From an uncultured Burkholderiales bacterium (GTDB lineage Bacteria > Pseudomonadota > Gammaproteobacteria > Burkholderiales > Burkholderiaceae_C): a DNA stretch of 64,000 bases. Shown here piece by piece: positions 50,794 through 60,150 of the stretch. The notes beneath the pieces were generated by a model. That model had not been told where the DNA came from. It worked only from the letters and a program-made list of their open reading frames with translations, and ran no database searches. A program made the position numbers and the translations under genes. The DNA lies in the NCBI GenBank assembly GCA_903932865.1, contig CAIZHQ010000005.1, positions 18,645-82,644 on the forward strand. Reading direction: 5' to 3'. Each line of letters opens with the position of its first letter. Positions within the stretch are counted from its first letter, which is position 1.

Positions 50794-51297
50794 ATGAATC
50801 TGAACGCCATTTCTCCCCAACGCTGGATGCTGCTGATGGCCTTGTCGTGCATCGGCATGCTGGTATTTGGCCTGTATTTGCAACACGTTGTCGGTCTGAA
50901 CCCCTGCCCCATGTGTATCGTTCAGCGCTACGCCTTGATTGGCGTGGCGCTGCTCGCCTTGATTGGCTGGCGTTTGCGTGACTGGGGCTTGGCGGTAACG
51001 GGCTTTCTGCTCGCGCTGAGCGCGGGTTTTGGGGCCTTCACGGCGGCTCGTCAAAGCTGGCTGCAGTGGTACCCGCCCGAGGTGGTCAACTGCGGACGCG
51101 ACTTTTACGGCATGGTCGAAAACTTCCCCCTCAACCGTGCCATCCCCATGATCTTCAAAGGCAGCGGTGACTGCAGCAAGATCGACTGGACCTTCCTGGG
51201 CGGCTCAATCGCCAACTGGTCGTTTGTCAGCTTTGTCCTGTTTGGCTTGCTGGGACTCTGGGTGACCATCCAGTCCCGCCCCGTTCAGGCCGCATAA
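50794..51297 (+). CDS. dsbB: Disulfide bond formation protein DsbB
   Basis: 167 residues with four membrane segments. Redox pairs are Cys38/Cys41 (NPCPMC) in the first periplasmic loop and Cys100/Cys127 in the second. It reoxidises DsbA and passes electrons to quinone. Its 3' end overlaps the convergent Lrp-family gene by 13 nt. Confidence 0.96.
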   Translation: MNLNAISPQRWMLLMALSCIGMLVFGLYLQHVVGLNPCPMCIVQRYALIGVALLALIGWRLRDWGLAVTGFLLALSAGFGAFTAARQSWLQWYPPEVVNCGRDFYGMVENFPLNRAIPMIFKGSGDCSKIDWTFLGGSIANWSFVSFVLFGLLGLWVTIQSRPVQAA

Positions 51298-51758
51298 CTG
51301 AGCGGAACCGCCGTGGTGAATTTGAGTTCCTCCATGGCAAAACTGGAGCTCACATCGGACAGCGGCACCTGTTCGATGAGCCGCTTGTACACCAGGTCGT
51401 AAGCGGCAATGTCGGGCACCACAACCTTCAGCAGGTAATCCACATCGCCACTCATGCGGTGAGCCTCGACAATTTCGGCAATGCCTTGCACCGCTGCGCG
51501 AAATGTGTCCAGCCACGGCACATCGTGCTGGCGGGTACGCACCGACACGAACACCGTCACGCCCAAGTTCACCTGGCGTCGGTCTACCAGGGCCACTTGC
51601 CGAGCCAAAATGCCCAACTCCTTGAGCCGTTGCAGCCGCCGCCAGCAGGGCGTGGGCGTCAGGTTCACGGCGGAGGCCAATTCGTTGATGGGCCAATCGC
51701 TGTGGACCTGCAGCAAGTCCAAAATTTTCCGATCAATAGCATCGAGTTTCTGTTTCAT
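51285..51758 (-). CDS. Lrp/AsnC family regulator
   Basis: 157 residues from ATG 51758, the usual start MKQKLDAIDRKILDLLQ. The HTH is near residues 20-45 (INELASAVNLTPTPCWRRLQRL). The ligand-binding RAM domain follows, with HRMSGDVDYLLKVVV. It probably senses an amino acid. It is divergent from the racemase gene, which may be its target. Confidence 0.94.
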   Translation of the reverse strand: MKQKLDAIDRKILDLLQVHSDWPINELASAVNLTPTPCWRRLQRLKELGILARQVALVDRRQVNLGVTVFVSVRTRQHDVPWLDTFRAAVQGIAEIVEAHRMSGDVDYLLKVVVPDIAAYDLVYKRLIEQVPLSDVSSSFAMEELKFTTAVPLSYAA

Positions 51759-51871
51759 GCGTTTATTGTAGAAAAATATTCCAATAAATAGGATTTTTGG
51801 GGTTAAAAAAGCAATGGCATGCTGGCCATTTGGTGGCAAACTTCGGTTTTCAATTGACAAAGATGGATGGC

Positions 51872-52561
51872 ATGAAAAAAATCGGTTTGATCGGGGGTAT
51901 GAGTTGGGAGTCCACCGCCCTGTATTACCAGCACATTAACCGCGAGGTGGCGCGACGCCGAGGAGGGCTGCACTCGGCCCCTTTGCATTTGGTGAGCCTG
52001 AATTTTCAGGAAATTGCCGACCTGCAAAAGCAGGGCGACTGGGACCGCATGGCCGAGATTCTGCAAACGGCGGCCCGCCAGTTGGCGCACAGCGGGGCCG
52101 AGGCCTTGCTCATTTGCACCAACACCATGCACCGCATCGCGCCGCAAGTCCAGGCGACCACGGAGGTGCCATTGCTGCACATTGCCGATGCCACGGCCCA
52201 AGCCATCTTGGCCGCTGGCATGACACAAGTGGCCTTGTTGGGCACCCGTTTCACCATGGAGCAAGCCTTCATGCGTGACCATTTGGCGGCCCGCGGCATC
52301 CAGTGTCTGGTGCCCGATGAGCCCGGGCGAGCCGAAGTGCACCGCATCATTTTTGAGGAGCTTTGCAGGGGCCAGGTGCTGGCCGGTTCACGCCAAAACC
52401 TGATCGAACAGGTGCAGCTGTTGGTCGCGCAAGGCGCACAAGGGGTGGTTTTGGGTTGTACCGAACTGACCATGAGCTTGCAACCCGGTGATGGTGGCGT
52501 GCCGGGCTTTGACACCACGGCCCTGCACGCCATGGCCGCTGTGGATTTTTGCTTGTCCTGA
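51872..52561 (+). CDS. Aspartate/glutamate racemase family protein
   Basis: 229 residues from ATG 51872; another ATG lies 9 nt upstream. It has MKKIGLIGGMSWEST, then LICTNTMHRIAP with the first catalytic Cys (CTNTMH) and VVLGCTELTMSL with the second (GCTE). This pair of Cys residues gives cofactor-independent amino acid racemisation. It is divergent from the Lrp gene, and an amino-acid regulator beside a racemase makes sense. Confidence 0.9.
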   Translation: MKKIGLIGGMSWESTALYYQHINREVARRRGGLHSAPLHLVSLNFQEIADLQKQGDWDRMAEILQTAARQLAHSGAEALLICTNTMHRIAPQVQATTEVPLLHIADATAQAILAAGMTQVALLGTRFTMEQAFMRDHLAARGIQCLVPDEPGRAEVHRIIFEELCRGQVLAGSRQNLIEQVQLLVAQGAQGVVLGCTELTMSLQPGDGGVPGFDTTALHAMAAVDFCLS

Positions 52562-52573
52562 AAGGGCCTCTCG

Positions 52574-53422
52574 ATGTGCCAGTTGATGGGCATGAGCTGC
52601 AACAAACTGGCGGCCACCACCTTTTCTTTCACCGGTTTTTCGGCGCGTGGGGGCTTGACTTCGGACCACGTTGACGGCTGGGGCATCGCTTTTTATGACG
52701 GCAAAGGCTGCCGGGTTTTTCAGGACGATCAAGCGGCCAGCCATTCGCCGCTGGCCGAATACGTGCGGCAGCACCCCATCAAGTCCAAGGTGGTGGTGGC
52801 GCATGTTCGAAAAGCCACGCAAGGGGATGTTCAATCGGCCAACTGTCACCCTTTTCAACGCGAATGGCTGGGACGCACCTGGGTGTTCGCGCACAACGGC
52901 GACCTGCGCGACTTTGAGGCTCCCAAGAGTTGCCAAGACATGCCCGTGGGCGGCACCGACAGCGAGCGTGCGTTTTGCGCCCTCATGAGCCACTTGCGCA
53001 GCCATTTCAAGGACCGCGTGCAGCCCCCTGAATGGTCCGAGTTGGCCCCCGTGCTGGCCCGCATCGCCGCCGAACTGGCTGGGCATGGCAACTTCAACAT
53101 GCTGCTCAGCGATGGTCAGGCCCTGTATGCCCATTGCTCCACGAATCTGCATCTGCTGACCCGGCGTCATCCCTTTCCCCATGCGCGGCTGGTGGACCGC
53201 GACATGAGTCTGGACCTGGGACCGCTGAATGCCGAGGGCGATGTCATGAGCTTGCTGGCCACCGAGCCCCTCACGCTGGACGAGCCCTGGAAAGCCTTGC
53301 GAACGGGCGAGTTTGTGGTGCTGGTCGGTGGGCAGTTGGTGTGGCAAGAGATCCATCCGGGCACGCGGGCTTTCCCAGTGGTTTCGCCGATCACCGCAAC
53401 TCGGGCGCCCAGCCACGCTTGA
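52574..53422 (+). CDS. Class II glutamine amidotransferase (YafJ-like)
   Basis: 282 residues. The N-terminus is MCQLMGM, so Cys2 becomes the nucleophile after Met removal. Then come DGWGIAFYDGKGCRVFQ, HVRKAT and FAHNGDLRDFE, all typical of the class II fold. It has no synthase partner domain, like YafJ. The acceptor is unknown. It starts 12 nt after the racemase stop and is probably cotranscribed. Confidence 0.9.
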   Translation: MCQLMGMSCNKLAATTFSFTGFSARGGLTSDHVDGWGIAFYDGKGCRVFQDDQAASHSPLAEYVRQHPIKSKVVVAHVRKATQGDVQSANCHPFQREWLGRTWVFAHNGDLRDFEAPKSCQDMPVGGTDSERAFCALMSHLRSHFKDRVQPPEWSELAPVLARIAAELAGHGNFNMLLSDGQALYAHCSTNLHLLTRRHPFPHARLVDRDMSLDLGPLNAEGDVMSLLATEPLTLDEPWKALRTGEFVVLVGGQLVWQEIHPGTRAFPVVSPITATRAPSHA

Positions 53423-53523
53423 TGGATTGACGGTCGGCCCTGTGGCGGGCCCTGGGTTTTTCGGGTCGAGCCCAGGCGCAGCCCGTTCAAGGTGACAATA
53501 CCGGCACCTTCCGTTGCCCCTGC

Positions 53524-55968
53524 ATGTCTGCCCCTGTTCATCCCCCCGTTCCCCATGTTGTATTGGTCATCACCAAAGGCGAAGCCGGTGGGGCGCAGAC
53601 ACATGTGTTGGAATTGTGCCGCGCCCTGCAGGGCCGGGTGCGCTTCACGGTGGTGATCGGTGGCCACGACAAGCGCAGCGTGCTGGGCCAGGCCTTGATT
53701 GATTTGGGCATCGCGGTGCTGGCGCTGCCGAGTTTGCAAAACTCGCTCAACCCCCTCAAGGTGTTGGCCTCGGTGCGGGCCTTGCTGGCCCATCTGCGTG
53801 TGTTGCAGCCCGATGTCATCCATGCCCACAGCGCGGTGGCCGGGGTGATTGCACGCCTGGCGGGCAAGCTGCGGCAAATTCCGGTGGTCTATACCGTGCA
53901 CGGCTTTGGCTTCAAGCCCCAAGCGCCCTGGCTGATCCGCGCCAACGCCTGGCTGGCCGAGGCCTTGCTGGCGGCCTGGACCACGCGCATGGTCTGCGTC
54001 TCGGCCCACGAAAAAGAATTGGCCGCGCGTTTGCCCATGCCGCCCGAGCTGGTGAGCGTGGTGCACAACGCCTTGGCCGATGTGCCCTGGCGCAGCGACA
54101 TGGCCACCCAGCCGCCAAGCCTGGTCATGGTGGTCCGCATGGCCGCGCCCAAGCGGCCCGATGTGTTGATCGAGGCACTGGCTTTGCTGGCACATCTTGG
54201 CCTGCAGCCACCAACACGAATTTTGGGGGGCGGGCCCGACCTGGCCCACCACCAAGCGGCCGCTGCCCCCATGCCGCACATCCGGCTGGAGGGCGATGTG
54301 AACGACGTGGCCGAGCGCCTGGCGCAGCACCAGATTTTTGTGCTTTTGTCTGACCACGAGGGCCTGCCCATCTCCGTCTTGGAAGCCATGCGCTCGGGCA
54401 TGGCGATTGTGGCCACGCGCTTGCCCGGCATCGAAGAAATGCTGACACACCAGACCAGCGCCTGGCTGGTGCCCAACACCCCACAAGCCGTGGCCGAAGC
54501 GCTGCAGACCCTGCTGGCCGATGGCCCCTTGCGCCAGCGTTTGGGCCAGGCGGCACGCGAGCGCTACGAGGCGCAGTTCCAGCCCGAGGCCATGGCCGAG
54601 TCGGTGCTGGCCATTTACCAGCACGCGCCCTTGATGCACACCGCCCGCTGGCCCATGACGCGCCCGCGCCGCCATCCCCAGCAACTGGCCTCGCAGCGGG
54701 CGCACCGTCAAAGCGCCCACCTGGTCTGGAGCCTTTTGGGTTTGGCGATGATCGGTCTGGCCTATGCCATCAGCCAGGCCCTGACGGCCAGCGGCCATGC
54801 CACCGTGGATTTTGGCCGTACCGTGCTGGCCAGCCTGGTGCCCTATGCGCTGGCGGCGCACTTGCTGTACCGGGGGGCACACATGCCTGCGGCCGAACGC
54901 GGCCCTTTGTTGCTGGTCACCACCGGCTTGCCGTTTTGGCTCACGCCCCTGGGCTTTGCCTTGCTGCAACAGCCGTATTCACGCGGCGCTTTGCTCTTGA
55001 CCTATGTGCTGTGCACCTTTTGGTTCTGGCTGGCCGATCAATGGTTTTTGCGGCACCGGCCTTTGAGGCTGGTGTACCAGGACCCATGTGTCCCTGGCCT
55101 GTTGGCCCCTTGGCTGCCCGACCCTGACGGCCAAGGCCGGCCACGTGTCAGCTTACTGCCCTGGCCAGAGCGGGGCATGCCGCCTGGCGCAGCGCTGGCG
55201 TGCGACGGCGCGGTCGTGCTACCTGCTGGCTCTGTGCCCCCCAGCCCCGAGCGCCACCGCTTTTTGACCGCGCTCAAGCTGCAGCACATTCGCCTGTACA
55301 GCCCCGAATCTTTGCAGCAAAACCTGACCGGGCGCATGGCAGCCGAGACCCTGCAAAACGAGCTGTGGCAAACCGATGGCAACCCGGCTTACGACCTGGT
55401 CAAACGCCTCATCGATGTCAGCGTGGTGCTGGCCCTGCTGCCGCTGTGGTTGCCGCTGGCGCTGTTGGTGGCGGTTGGTGTCAAGATCGATTCGCCCGGC
55501 CCAGCTTTGTTCAGCCAGCGGCGCACCGGCATGCACGGCCAAAGTTTTCGGATCTGGAAGTTCCGCAGCATGCGCCACGAAACGCAACTCACCCCGCAGT
55601 TTGCCCAGGCCAACGACCCGCGCATCACCCGCTTCGGGCATTGGATTCGCCGCACCCGGCTCGATGAAATTCCGCAGCTGTTCAACGTGCTCATGGGCCA
55701 CATGAGCCTGATCGGCCCGCGCCCCGAGCAGGACGGTTTTGTGCAACAGTTTGCCGAACAAATGCCCAGCTACCCCTACCGCCACTTGGTGCGCCCCGGT
55801 TTGACAGGTTGGGCTCAGGTGCAACAAGGCTATGCGGCCAGCGCCGATGAAACCGCCATCAAGCTCAGCTACGACCTCTACTACATCACGCACTACAGTC
55901 TGGCCATGGACTTGTTGATCGTCTTCAAAACCATTCAGACCGTACTGACTGGACGAGGTGCACGTTGA
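53524..55968 (+). CDS. Fusion of GT4 glycosyltransferase and polyprenyl-phosphate sugar-phosphotransferase
   Basis: 814 residues. Residues about 8-370 form a GT4/GT-B enzyme: VVLVITKGEAGGAQTHVLEL, HAHSAVAGVIARL, and the donor-site DHEGLPISVLEAM with Glu279. Residues about 395-530 hold several membrane segments. From about 620 the bacterial sugar transferase domain begins: YDLVKRLIDVS, membrane helix, SPGPALFSQRRTG, FRIWKFRSM, LIGPRPE, RPGLTGWAQV. The second part should load a sugar phosphate on undecaprenyl phosphate and the first add the next sugar. These are usually separate genes. The reading frame is continuous. It starts the polysaccharide gene run. Confidence 0.92.
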   Translation: MSAPVHPPVPHVVLVITKGEAGGAQTHVLELCRALQGRVRFTVVIGGHDKRSVLGQALIDLGIAVLALPSLQNSLNPLKVLASVRALLAHLRVLQPDVIHAHSAVAGVIARLAGKLRQIPVVYTVHGFGFKPQAPWLIRANAWLAEALLAAWTTRMVCVSAHEKELAARLPMPPELVSVVHNALADVPWRSDMATQPPSLVMVVRMAAPKRPDVLIEALALLAHLGLQPPTRILGGGPDLAHHQAAAAPMPHIRLEGDVNDVAERLAQHQIFVLLSDHEGLPISVLEAMRSGMAIVATRLPGIEEMLTHQTSAWLVPNTPQAVAEALQTLLADGPLRQRLGQAARERYEAQFQPEAMAESVLAIYQHAPLMHTARWPMTRPRRHPQQLASQRAHRQSAHLVWSLLGLAMIGLAYAISQALTASGHATVDFGRTVLASLVPYALAAHLLYRGAHMPAAERGPLLLVTTGLPFWLTPLGFALLQQPYSRGALLLTYVLCTFWFWLADQWFLRHRPLRLVYQDPCVPGLLAPWLPDPDGQGRPRVSLLPWPERGMPPGAALACDGAVVLPAGSVPPSPERHRFLTALKLQHIRLYSPESLQQNLTGRMAAETLQNELWQTDGNPAYDLVKRLIDVSVVLALLPLWLPLALLVAVGVKIDSPGPALFSQRRTGMHGQSFRIWKFRSMRHETQLTPQFAQANDPRITRFGHWIRRTRLDEIPQLFNVLMGHMSLIGPRPEQDGFVQQFAEQMPSYPYRHLVRPGLTGWAQVQQGYAASADETAIKLSYDLYYITHYSLAMDLLIVFKTIQTVLTGRGAR

Positions 55969-55970
55969 CC

Positions 55971-57074
55971 ATGCCCACGCTCCGCCAAGTTCTGTTGTTG
56001 ACCGAAGAGTCTGGCGTGGGCGGGGTGCAGACCACGCTGCACTGGCTCGAATCGGGCCTGGCCGAGCGCGGCTGGCAAGTCTCGAGGCTGCCGGTGCGCC
56101 AAGGTAGGCCCTCGCTCTGGGCCTGCTGGCAGGCGGCACGGCGGGCGCAGGTGCTGGTGGCCTCCAACAACTTCTGGCCAGCCTATGTGGCGGTGGTGCT
56201 GGCTGGGTTGGCTCGCCGGCCCAGCGTGGTCTGGGTGCACGGCCCTGTGCATGAGGTGCTGCAGCAGGCTGGGGCTTCGCACCTGAAAACTGGCTGGCTG
56301 CGCAGGGTGTATCGCGGTGCCAGCCATCTGGTGTGCGCCTCACAAACCTCGTGCGACAGCTTGGTGCGCGTGGTAGCCGGTGTCGGGTGTGCAGCCCCTG
56401 TAAACGTGAGCGTGATCCGCAACCCGGCGGTGTTGCCCGGTGCGGGCCAAGATGACGCTGCCATGCCCGCCAACGAGGTCATGGCGCTGGGCTTTGTTGG
56501 TCGCTTGTCGCCTGAGAAACAGCCATTGCAATTGCTGTCCATGCTGCGCCTTATGCCGCTCGCCTGCCAACTGCATGTGGTGGGCGACGGCGAGCTGATG
56601 GACGTGATGCGCAGCGCCGGGCAAGACCTGCTGGCCCAAGGCCGCTTGCAGCTGCTCGGTCAGCAAACGGTGACCGCGCAGACCTATCGGACCTGGCGGG
56701 CCACGGTGCTGTGCTCGCGCTACGAGGGCTACCCCATGACGGCGCTGGAGTCGCTGGCCTGCGGCGTGCCCTGCGTGAGCACGCCCATCCCCGCGATGCA
56801 GGAAATGCTGGGCACGCAAGCCCCACTCTGGTTGGCATGCGATGAAAGTCCCAGTGCGCTGGCAGAGGCGGTGCAGCGCTGCCTGGCGCAACCGGTGGCC
56901 GATCGGCTCGCGGCCATCGACCGCTTGCAGGGCCAGCACCGCCTCGAGAACTTTGTGCAGGCGTGGGACCAATTGCTCACGTTGCTGCTGCACAAAGGGG
57001 GTGACGGGCAAGACAAGCGAGCCTTGAAGCTGGAAGCTTCGCGGGATGATCCCTCCTCAGGAGGCCGGTCGTGA
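55971..57074 (+). CDS. Glycosyltransferase, GT4-like
   Basis: 367 residues from ATG 55971 (an in-frame TTG 6 nt earlier overlaps the previous stop). The GT-B pattern is LLTEESGVGGVQTTLHWLESGLA at the start and SRYEGYPMTALESLACGVPCV with Glu at the donor site. It probably adds one sugar to the lipid-linked unit. The next gene overlaps its stop (GTGA). Confidence 0.9.
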   Translation: MPTLRQVLLLTEESGVGGVQTTLHWLESGLAERGWQVSRLPVRQGRPSLWACWQAARRAQVLVASNNFWPAYVAVVLAGLARRPSVVWVHGPVHEVLQQAGASHLKTGWLRRVYRGASHLVCASQTSCDSLVRVVAGVGCAAPVNVSVIRNPAVLPGAGQDDAAMPANEVMALGFVGRLSPEKQPLQLLSMLRLMPLACQLHVVGDGELMDVMRSAGQDLLAQGRLQLLGQQTVTAQTYRTWRATVLCSRYEGYPMTALESLACGVPCVSTPIPAMQEMLGTQAPLWLACDESPSALAEAVQRCLAQPVADRLAAIDRLQGQHRLENFVQAWDQLLTLLLHKGGDGQDKRALKLEASRDDPSSGGRS

Positions 57075-58003
57075 TCACCGTTCACTTTGTGCATGGCGCA
57101 CGTTCTTACTTGCCCGAGTTGGCCGCTTACCAGGCCCACATCGAAGGCTTGGGCCATGCGGTGCAGATGCACACCCAAGCCCACACCGTGCCCGATGGCG
57201 CTCAGGCCGTGTGGTGGATTTGCGGCCGTGTGCCGGCTGACCAAGCCCGACGCTTGAAAGGCGCGGTCCAGGTGCACGAATACGCCTCGGCCAGCGTAGC
57301 CCCTTTGGCCTGGCTCAAGGACCGCATCAAGCAGTGGCAGCATCCCGTGCCCGACTTTCGGGTGTTCCAAAGCAACTGGGTGCGCCAGCGCATGGGCTTT
57401 GATGGCGCCGTGCCTGACGCTGCTCCCTATGCCTTGCGCGACATGGGCGTGCCCGACGCTTTTTTGACGGTGCAGTCCCTGCAACCGCCCGAGTTTGACC
57501 TGGTCTATCTCGGCGAGATGCGCCGCTTGCTGCACTTGGTGCCCCTGCTGCGCACCTTGGGACAGGCGGGATTGCACCTGCTGCTGGTGGGCGATGTGCC
57601 CCCGGCCTTGCAAGAGCGCTTGGCCGCTTTTGGCCACATCCAAAGCACCGGACGTGTGGCGCAAAGCCAGGTGCCTGCTCAATTGTTGCGGGCTCGCGCG
57701 GGCCTGAACCTGATGCCCGATGTGTTGCCACTGAGTGAGCAAACGTCCACCAAGATGCTGGAATACCTGGCGCTGGGCTTGCCCGTCATCAGCAACCCCT
57801 ATGCCTGGGCGCGGCGCACGGCGCTGGCCCATGTCGGACGGGTGCATCTGCTGGACGTGAAGGCCAGCGCAGCGCAATGGCAAGCGGCTGTGCAGCGTCT
57901 GCCCACGCGTCAAACCGATCGCCAACACTTGCAGTCCTTGCGCTGGTCGCACCAGTTGCAAGCCTTACCGGTTTGGGCCACCTTGTTCGGGGCCGACAGA
58001 TGA
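57071..58003 (+). CDS. Glycosyltransferase, GT-B fold
   Basis: 310 residues with a GTG start overlapping the previous stop. C-terminal donor-site features are LVYLGEMRRLLHLVPLLRTL, QVPAQLLRARAGLNLMPDVLPLSEQTSTKMLEYLALGLPVIS. The family is less clear than for the other two. It overlaps the flippase start by 4 nt, so it belongs to the same operon. Confidence 0.82.
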   Translation: MITVHFVHGARSYLPELAAYQAHIEGLGHAVQMHTQAHTVPDGAQAVWWICGRVPADQARRLKGAVQVHEYASASVAPLAWLKDRIKQWQHPVPDFRVFQSNWVRQRMGFDGAVPDAAPYALRDMGVPDAFLTVQSLQPPEFDLVYLGEMRRLLHLVPLLRTLGQAGLHLLLVGDVPPALQERLAAFGHIQSTGRVAQSQVPAQLLRARAGLNLMPDVLPLSEQTSTKMLEYLALGLPVISNPYAWARRTALAHVGRVHLLDVKASAAQWQAAVQRLPTRQTDRQHLQSLRWSHQLQALPVWATLFGADR

Positions 58004-59289
58004 AACGGTGGAAACTCTGGCAAACCTTGCCCCACGCAACTGCGCCCGCCGCCCTGGGCAGCTTGGTGTCGCTGGCGGCGCAGGGCTTTTTGGCGCTGGT
58101 GCTGTTTCGGCTGTTCAGCCCCGAAGAGGTGGGGGTGTTTTCCGCCACCAGCCAACTGGCCTTTTTTTGGGCCAGCCTGGCGTTGGCGCAAAGCCCCCTG
58201 AGCCTGCTCGCTGAGCGCGACCAAGAGCCCCGAGCCGCCGCGCGTCGCGCCTGGCGGCAAAGTGCCTGGCGCATGTTGTGGCTGGCCCCGTTGGCGGCGA
58301 TGGGGGCGGTTTGGTCAGGTTTGGACCATGCGGCGCAGGTGTGGGCTTGGGCCGCCGCCTTGGGCCTCACGCAGATCAGTTGGCTGCTGGCGCAAAGTCT
58401 GACACTGCGGGTGGGCAGCCGCTGGTCCATGGGCCTGGTGCGCATGGTGCCTCCGGTGCTGGCGGCAGTGGCGGCGGTGCTGGGGGCTGTGCTCTTTCCC
58501 GTGCGTGACCAGGGCCTCGTGCTGCCAGTGCTTTTGGTTTCGGCCTGCTTGGGTTATCTGGCCGGGGCCGCCTGGATGAGGCTGGCTTTTCATCCCACTT
58601 CACCTGCTGACGTGGCTTTGGCGGCCGAAGCAGGCAGCGTCTTACCGCCCGGCAAGCCCGCTGCGCCGTCCTCTTCTGATCCGCGCAGCGCCCGGCTGAA
58701 GATGCTGCACACCCTCACCGACGGCCTGGCCGCCACGGCGCTGGCGCTGAGCTGGCCAGCGCAGTATGGCGTGCAAGAAGCGGGCTGGATGCTGGCGCTG
58801 CTGCGTGTCCTGAGTTTCATTCCGGCGCTGGTGCACACGGCCTGGGCGCAGGTGGTGCTCAGCAGTCCCACGGCGGTGCGGCTGCGGCCGATTCATGTGG
58901 CCTTCGGCGCGTCGGCGCTGGTGTTGAGCGTGGGGGCGCTGGTGACAACAGCGTTTCGTTTGGGGTGGCTTGATGCGCGCTGGCAAGGCTTGTTGGACTA
59001 TGTCTGGCCGCTCGTCGCATGGCAAATGGCAGCCTGCTTCATGGCTGCTTTTGCGCATTTGCCGTTTCAAAAAGGGTTGGCACCGATGTACTCGTGGCTC
59101 TGTGTTGGCATCAACGCGGTTTTTATGGCCTTGTGCCTGGGTGGGTCTGTGGTCTTTGATTTCACCGCCAGCGCTCATTTGGGCTGGATTTCTGCTTACA
59201 TGGCCCTGAGCCTCGGGGCCATGGCGCTGTGGATCGCCCACAGCCCTTTTCGCCATGCGAAGGCGCCCGGCAGTTCTAAAGCGTTTTAA
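58000..59289 (+). CDS. Polysaccharide flippase (Wzx-like, MOP superfamily)
   Basis: 429 residues from ATG 58000 (ATGA overlap with the previous gene). It is strongly hydrophobic, with 10 to 12 segments and a long internal hydrophilic loop near residues 205-235. The N-terminus has SLAAQGFLALVLFRLFSPEEVGVFSA, like O-antigen flippases. It would turn the lipid-linked glycan across the inner membrane. The call is by topology and context. Confidence 0.78.
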   Translation: MKRWKLWQTLPHATAPAALGSLVSLAAQGFLALVLFRLFSPEEVGVFSATSQLAFFWASLALAQSPLSLLAERDQEPRAAARRAWRQSAWRMLWLAPLAAMGAVWSGLDHAAQVWAWAAALGLTQISWLLAQSLTLRVGSRWSMGLVRMVPPVLAAVAAVLGAVLFPVRDQGLVLPVLLVSACLGYLAGAAWMRLAFHPTSPADVALAAEAGSVLPPGKPAAPSSSDPRSARLKMLHTLTDGLAATALALSWPAQYGVQEAGWMLALLRVLSFIPALVHTAWAQVVLSSPTAVRLRPIHVAFGASALVLSVGALVTTAFRLGWLDARWQGLLDYVWPLVAWQMAACFMAAFAHLPFQKGLAPMYSWLCVGINAVFMALCLGGSVVFDFTASAHLGWISAYMALSLGAMALWIAHSPFRHAKAPGSSKAF

Positions 59290-59329
59290 ACACAGGCTGC
59301 AGGCCGAGTCCAAGGCATGGGCTAGCGGT

Positions 59330-60058
59330 TCAAGCCCAAGGGCGCGCCACCACCACCACGTTGTCGGCCCACAACGGACGCAAGGACGCCAGAGCCGACA
59401 GCACCTTGCCCTGGAAAGAGGCGGCGGGGGCGATCTGGCAACTCCAAAATTGTTCTGGCGCATAGCCTCCCCTGCTGAGCAACTTGGCTGCAGTGAAGGG
59501 TGAATACCAGCACAAGTGGTCGGTGTTGATGCGCTCGACATTGGCCAGGCTGTTACGAAAGTTGCGCAGACTCAACCCGTTGGGCACCGAGACGATCAAG
59601 GGCACTTCAGGCATGACCTGAGCAATGCGACGCAAGAATACCACCGGCTCTTGCAGGTGCTCCAGCACATCGGGCAGCAGCACATGGGTGGGGGCAAACC
59701 GCCCTGCCAGCTCGGCAAACTCGGGGGAAAACACGTCCAGGCAGTGCAGTTGGGGTACGCCCAAGCCTTGTGCCAAGGACACTGCCTGAGCATCGATGTC
59801 CACACCCATGCAAGTCTGGCTGTGCGCCATGACATGGTCGTGTAGCCAAGTGCCTTTTGCGCGTTTGTCGGCAATCAGGGGGCCGTGGTCGGCAAAGCCC
59901 AGGTGCATCACTCGACCGCCTGCGATCAGGCGGCTGAGTGTGGCGTTGCGGCCATGGGGTTGAAATTGCAAGGGCAAGCACGAAGCCCGGTCAGCCTCGA
60001 ATTGCCGATCGGTCAGCACATCCAAAAGGTCAGAAACAGGTTTTTGAAGAGGCGGCAT
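59330..60058 (-). CDS. SAM-dependent methyltransferase (class I)
   Basis: 242 residues. SAM-binding motifs are VMHLGFADHGP (motif I is modified) with GVDIDAQAV (acidic residue) and LPDVLEHLQEPVVFLRRIAQVMP. It ends with a region typical of glycan- or small-molecule-modifying enzymes. It is convergent with the flippase and likely modifies the polysaccharide, but the substrate is unread. Confidence 0.82.
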   Translation of the reverse strand: MPPLQKPVSDLLDVLTDRQFEADRASCLPLQFQPHGRNATLSRLIAGGRVMHLGFADHGPLIADKRAKGTWLHDHVMAHSQTCMGVDIDAQAVSLAQGLGVPQLHCLDVFSPEFAELAGRFAPTHVLLPDVLEHLQEPVVFLRRIAQVMPEVPLIVSVPNGLSLRNFRNSLANVERINTDHLCWYSPFTAAKLLSRGGYAPEQFWSCQIAPAASFQGKVLSALASLRPLWADNVVVVARPWA

Positions 60059-60150
60059 AAAAAATACAATAAGCGATGGACGATTTTAAGCAGGGGTCGC
60101 GCGTGACGGGTTGGCGCTTTGCACCTGGCGAAACACACTGATCGGCTGGA

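Noticed and set aside
53167..54969. Long minus-strand open frame (600 codons) opposite the GT4 fusion gene
   Set aside because: His/Gln/Gly-rich shadow with no motif; the plus-strand gene has conserved motifs along its full length.
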